A stretch of DNA of 64,000 bases from Vibrio chagasii (lineage in GTDB: Bacteria > Pseudomonadota > Gammaproteobacteria > Enterobacterales > Vibrionaceae): positions 1,302,001-1,366,000 of the forward strand of contig CP090851.1 of NCBI GenBank assembly GCA_041879415.1, in the 5' to 3' direction. Position 1 is the stretch's first letter; every line of letters starts with the position of its first letter. A program made the position numbers and the translations under genes. Of the stretch, positions 61,373 to 64,000 are shown one piece after another. A model generated the notes under the pieces. It saw only the letters and a list, made by a program, of their open reading frames with translations. It searched no databases and was not told the origin of the DNA.

Positions 61373-61795
61373 CTAGAAGAGCTTTTTCGACATGTTGTAA
61401 AACCTGTCATCAGTCCTATCTACTACAAACCCCGCTCTTTCATAAAGTCGGAATGCAGGGCTAATTTTAAAGACTCGTAACTTAAGTCGATTTACACCAG
61501 CCTCAACCGCTAAACGCTCACACTCCGTAAAGGCAAGTGCACCAATGCCTTTACCTTGGTGTTGCTCACTGACCTGTAAGTCTCGAATATAACAACTGTC
61601 ATCATCAAAGACTAAGCGGATTGCACCAACGATTTCGCCATTGAGCAAAATATCGAAGTTGGTTAAATCGCGAATTTGCTCTTCGATCTTCAAGCAATCC
61701 CATTCGACCGAGTATTGCTCATAGTAAGAACGCATGTTTAAAAAAGTCATCTGCGCAGAAGCAGATAGATCTTTTGTTTGTTGATAAGAAACCAC
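61373..61795 (-). CDS. GNAT family N-acetyltransferase
   Basis: Acetyltransferase of 140 residues. YIRDLQVSEQHQGKGIGALA contains the acetyl-CoA loop (about 83-92); RLKLRVFKISPAFRLYERAG is the C-terminal motif, followed by FVVDRTDDRFYNMSKKL. AAGGAGGCTCAGTG precedes the GTG or ATG start; the codon used is GTG at 61795. Substrate unknown. Confidence 0.85.
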   Translation of the reverse strand: MVSYQQTKDLSASAQMTFLNMRSYYEQYSVEWDCLKIEEQIRDLTNFDILLNGEIVGAIRLVFDDDSCYIRDLQVSEQHQGKGIGALAFTECERLAVEAGVNRLKLRVFKISPAFRLYERAGFVVDRTDDRFYNMSKKLF

Positions 61796-61873
61796 TGAGC
61801 CTCCTTACATTCAATCAAATTGCAGACTAGGCTGTTACGTTAAATGACTTAGCCATAACCTCTGATGCGAGGT

Positions 61874-62227
61874 TTACCCTGCTCTGGCGCCGTTTGGCAT
61901 TTCACTCTCTGGGCAAGCTAAACATGGCTGTAATTTGTCTTCATAGCCGATATCAAACAACATACCCTGAGACACTTGACCAGCCATCTTACGTTCAGGT
62001 AGGTTAACAACGAACAATGCTTGCTTACCTTCTATTTCCTTCGGGTTTTCACGCTCTTGCTTTATGCCAGCCAAGATCGAACGCTTATGGTCACCAAAAT
62101 CGACCGTCAACTTCATCAGCTTATCGGATTTAGCAACCTCGGAAACCTCAACGATCAAACCCACACGAATGTCGATTTTTGCGAAGTCATCAAATGTGAT
62201 TTCATCTTTAATTGGAGCGTGTTTCAT
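61874..62227 (-). CDS. tRNA-binding domain protein (CsaA-like)
   Basis: OB-fold protein of 117 residues of the EMAP-II/MetG C-terminal type. Marks are FDDFAKIDIRVGLIVEVSEV, AKSDKLMKLTVDFGDHKRSI, LAGIKQ and LPERKMAGQVSQGMLF. CsaA-like proteins bind tRNA or act as secretion chaperones; no secretion gene is near. The ATG has AGGACAGATGC upstream. It is monocistronic on the minus strand. Confidence 0.88.
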   Translation of the reverse strand: MKHAPIKDEITFDDFAKIDIRVGLIVEVSEVAKSDKLMKLTVDFGDHKRSILAGIKQERENPKEIEGKQALFVVNLPERKMAGQVSQGMLFDIGYEDKLQPCLACPESEMPNGARAG

Positions 62228-62370
62228 GCATCTGTCCTCAAATATATTCGGAACGTATAAAGCTACATCAAGTAGTGCTTGTGTCTAACATAAAGCATTG
62301 TGCCATAAACACAAAACCCTAGGATGGGTTGAAAATGTCGAGTTATTACAGTGTTATACAAATTATGCGG

Positions 62371-63249
62371 CTACAGTGACGCATAGAGCTCAGTTAAAGT
62401 CGGGAACTTAGAGCAATCCCAATCACTTGGAAGCTTTATTTCACTGCACGACTTAACTAACTCAACAGCTTTGGCGCTATCTGAAGAGCAACTAACCTCG
62501 GCAAGTTCATCCAGTAAAGCTAATTCAGATTCTCCAGAAATCGGGCTTATGAATTTAGGCAGTATGCCCCACCCTGTATCCCATGTATGCATTTCAAATT
62601 TTGATAATGCATACAGGTCTCGAATGAGGCTCCCTTTGATAAACGCTAAGCCTTTAAAATCTCGAAAACCAAATTTATCAGCCGACTCCCTATTTTCACG
62701 ACATAACTTCCAAGCCTTGCCTGCTACTATAAAGTTTGATGACGGTACATCACACGGTTCAAATTCAAACTGCAGGACTTGACGATGAACCTCGTCTAGC
62801 TGAGCATCCACGGATACCCACCCTTTCCCTTCGTTCCAATATTCACATACCCAGTGATCTTCAAAATGGTTTTGAGCCAAATAAGTCGCAAACCCACTCC
62901 TTAGCCGAGCTGGCACTCCTTTGTCCCTCAAGATAGCGCAAACCAGCAGGGAAAAGTCTCTACAAATACTGATAATTCGCTGGTTTGGCTTCTTGAACGT
63001 ATGAGAAGGTTCAGCTGATTTCAACATTGCCAAAGAGACTAAGTCTTTAGCATGCCGAGTCTGCATTTCTGTAAGTTTGGTTAGCGGGTCAGCCTCTACA
63101 CCATAATGCTCAAGCCAATACGAGTGAATAAGGTTTCCTTGAACAAACTTACATATACCCGCTATATCATCAGGCACTTTACTGATATCGAGCAAATCAT
63201 TAGGGAGCTCTGTAAACTCCGTATTTTTTATATAGTCGTTGGTAACCAT
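62371..63249 (-). CDS. Transglutaminase-like domain protein
   Basis: Protein of 292 residues. The papain-like core (about 95-160) has Cys in SICRDFSLLVCAILRDKG, His in FEDHWVCEYWNEGKG and Asp in WVSVDAQLDEVH, i.e. the Cys-His-Asp triad. N-terminal 60 residues include KVPDDIAGICKFVQGNLIHS. Such proteins may be proteases or amidases. In the minus order it follows the attC half-site at 63.3 kb, so it may be a cassette gene. Start ATG at 63249 is preceded by a weak SD. Confidence 0.82.
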   Translation of the reverse strand: MVTNDYIKNTEFTELPNDLLDISKVPDDIAGICKFVQGNLIHSYWLEHYGVEADPLTKLTEMQTRHAKDLVSLAMLKSAEPSHTFKKPNQRIISICRDFSLLVCAILRDKGVPARLRSGFATYLAQNHFEDHWVCEYWNEGKGWVSVDAQLDEVHRQVLQFEFEPCDVPSSNFIVAGKAWKLCRENRESADKFGFRDFKGLAFIKGSLIRDLYALSKFEMHTWDTGWGILPKFISPISGESELALLDELAEVSCSSDSAKAVELVKSCSEIKLPSDWDCSKFPTLTELYASL

Positions 63250-63308
63250 CTGTTTTAAGCCTTCGTAGATATTCGCGCGTATACATGGCGCCTAGTAATG
63301 ATGTGAGG

Positions 63309-63357
63309 TACGAAATGCCATGCATTACGAATCAATTTTGTACAGTTTGTTATGTAT
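63309..63357 (-). other. attC half-site (VCR left arm)
   Basis: On the minus strand CATAACAAACTGTACAAAAT, then GATTCGTAATGCATGGCATTT-type sequence, closely matching the sites at 23354 and 22733. The second half of an attC is not recognisable; the following 45 bases hold only GGCGCC and GCGCGAA. The stop of the epimerase gene (TAA in ACATAAC) falls inside it, as with the intact site. Confidence 0.75.
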
Positions 63358-64000
63358 AATTTTCTATATACTTCCTCAATGACTCTGTCGGTTCAAACAA
63401 AGGACTAATTGGAAGGTTAAGATTTAGCTTTTCAATTTCGGCTGCTGAAGCGCCATGTTGCCTCTCAAATTCACCCCAACTGATCTTATGAACCCGCTTT
63501 ACGATTTGACAGTCTAGTAACAGCTGGGAAAAAGCCTCAGGACTATACCCTTCAATCTCTGCAATAAAATGTTGCATAGCGGGACGTTTACCTCGAACTA
63601 GTGCCAAATAAAATTTAGCGATGTCATCAACATGGATATATTGGTTATTGCCTTTAGATGGTATCGCTACTTGGAGAGTTTGGTCGGATAAAGAATCTAC
63701 AATTCGCTTTAGCTGGCAGTTTTCGCCACCATAAACCAAACTAGGACAGTAAACGACATGCCACTTCCTCTTGATAGCGTCGCCTATTGTAACCGTGTCC
63801 GGTTTCACCACCTCTAGAGGCCTAAGCCTAAACTCTTTGAGGTCATGGCACGAAGCATTACCGAATAGCCAAACACCCGATGTGTGGATTTTTGTCGCAC
63901 CTTCAGCTGCGAATCTATCCAACTGAGTTAGCAGCTTGGACTCTAAATCAGCTATTTCCTCCGGCGAAAATTCTGACCAATGTGGGCGAGCACAATTTAT
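63350..64000 (-). CDS. NAD-dependent epimerase/dehydratase-like protein, 5' end outside window
   Basis: Partial gene; the frame stays open to the right edge, so the start lies beyond 64000. At least 216 residues are encoded. The extended-SDR pattern is visible: TKIHTSGVWLFGN with the catalytic-region Ser, KRKWHVVYCPSLVYGGENCQL and GNNQYIHVDDIAKFYLALV, common in NAD-dependent epimerases. The Rossmann N-terminus is outside. The stop lies in an attC half-site, so this may be a cassette gene. Substrate unknown. Confidence 0.75.
   Translation of the reverse strand: MNCARPHWSEFSPEEIADLESKLLTQLDRFAAEGATKIHTSGVWLFGNASCHDLKEFRLRPLEVVKPDTVTIGDAIKRKWHVVYCPSLVYGGENCQLKRIVDSLSDQTLQVAIPSKGNNQYIHVDDIAKFYLALVRGKRPAMQHFIAEIEGYSPEAFSQLLLDCQIVKRVHKISWGEFERQHGASAAEIEKLNLNLPISPLFEPTESLRKYIENYT

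Noticed and set aside
62280..62360. attC-like ends (TATAACACTG and GTTAGAC) after the transglutaminase-like gene
   Set aside because: The arms do not pair with each other and the internal VCR words are missing.

Overview
This window reads as a chromosomal segment of a Vibrio or very close relative. The evidence is a syp-type symbiosis/biofilm polysaccharide locus with a SypG-like sigma-54 activator, an E. coli-like artPIQM operon, GltS and an RlhA-type U32 protein, and integron attC sites of the VCR family that is characteristic of vibrios. No rRNA, tRNA, CRISPR, transposase or integrase gene was seen.

Layout. (1) 0.1-10.9 kb, plus strand: downstream part of a syp locus (sypG, one sypH-position glycosyltransferase, sypL, M, N, O, P, Q, R). 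The V. fischeri sypI, J and K positions are absent. Two good sigma-54 promoters lie in front of sypL and sypP, each with a SypG-type enhancer 60-75 bases upstream, so the first gene of the window should switch on the rest. (2) 11.1-17.8 kb, plus: a LysR regulator and a three-gene RND efflux system (lipoprotein adaptor, pump, outer-membrane factor) with an inverted repeat on the likely promoter. (3) 17.9-23.8 kb, minus: small accessory genes, of which the 22.1-23.8 kb part is an eroded integron cassette array without integrase (one intact attC, one half attC, one diverged attC). (4) 24.1-27.0 kb, minus: arginine-type ABC importer artPIQM. (5) 27.5-38.9 kb, mixed strands: core-type genes (ABC exporter, thioesterase, rlhA, GST, patatin lipoprotein, gltS, Rof, cytochrome c, outer-membrane barrel).

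(6) 38.9-64.0 kb, almost all minus: about forty small, mostly single-gene units for detoxification, repair and small-molecule modification (GNAT acetyltransferases, VOC/glyoxalase proteins, HD hydrolases, NUDIX, HIT, PPOX, methyltransferase, SDR, HAD, CatB-type acetyltransferase). Exceptions on the plus strand are a SEC-C protein and a flavodoxin-fold oxidoreductase fused to a SnoaL-like domain, the latter divergent from a LysR gene across a nested palindrome. A further attC half-site near 63.3 kb sits at the stop codon of an epimerase-like gene that runs off the window.

Points most worth a second look: the attC remnants outside any integron with an integrase; three scattered copies of a small double-CxxC protein family; a VOC gene broken by a one-base frameshift whose lost C-terminus is still readable; a lone PD-(D/E)XK nuclease-like protein; and the shortened syp locus with its promoter architecture. 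Functional names rest on motif and family recognition by eye, not on database searches.
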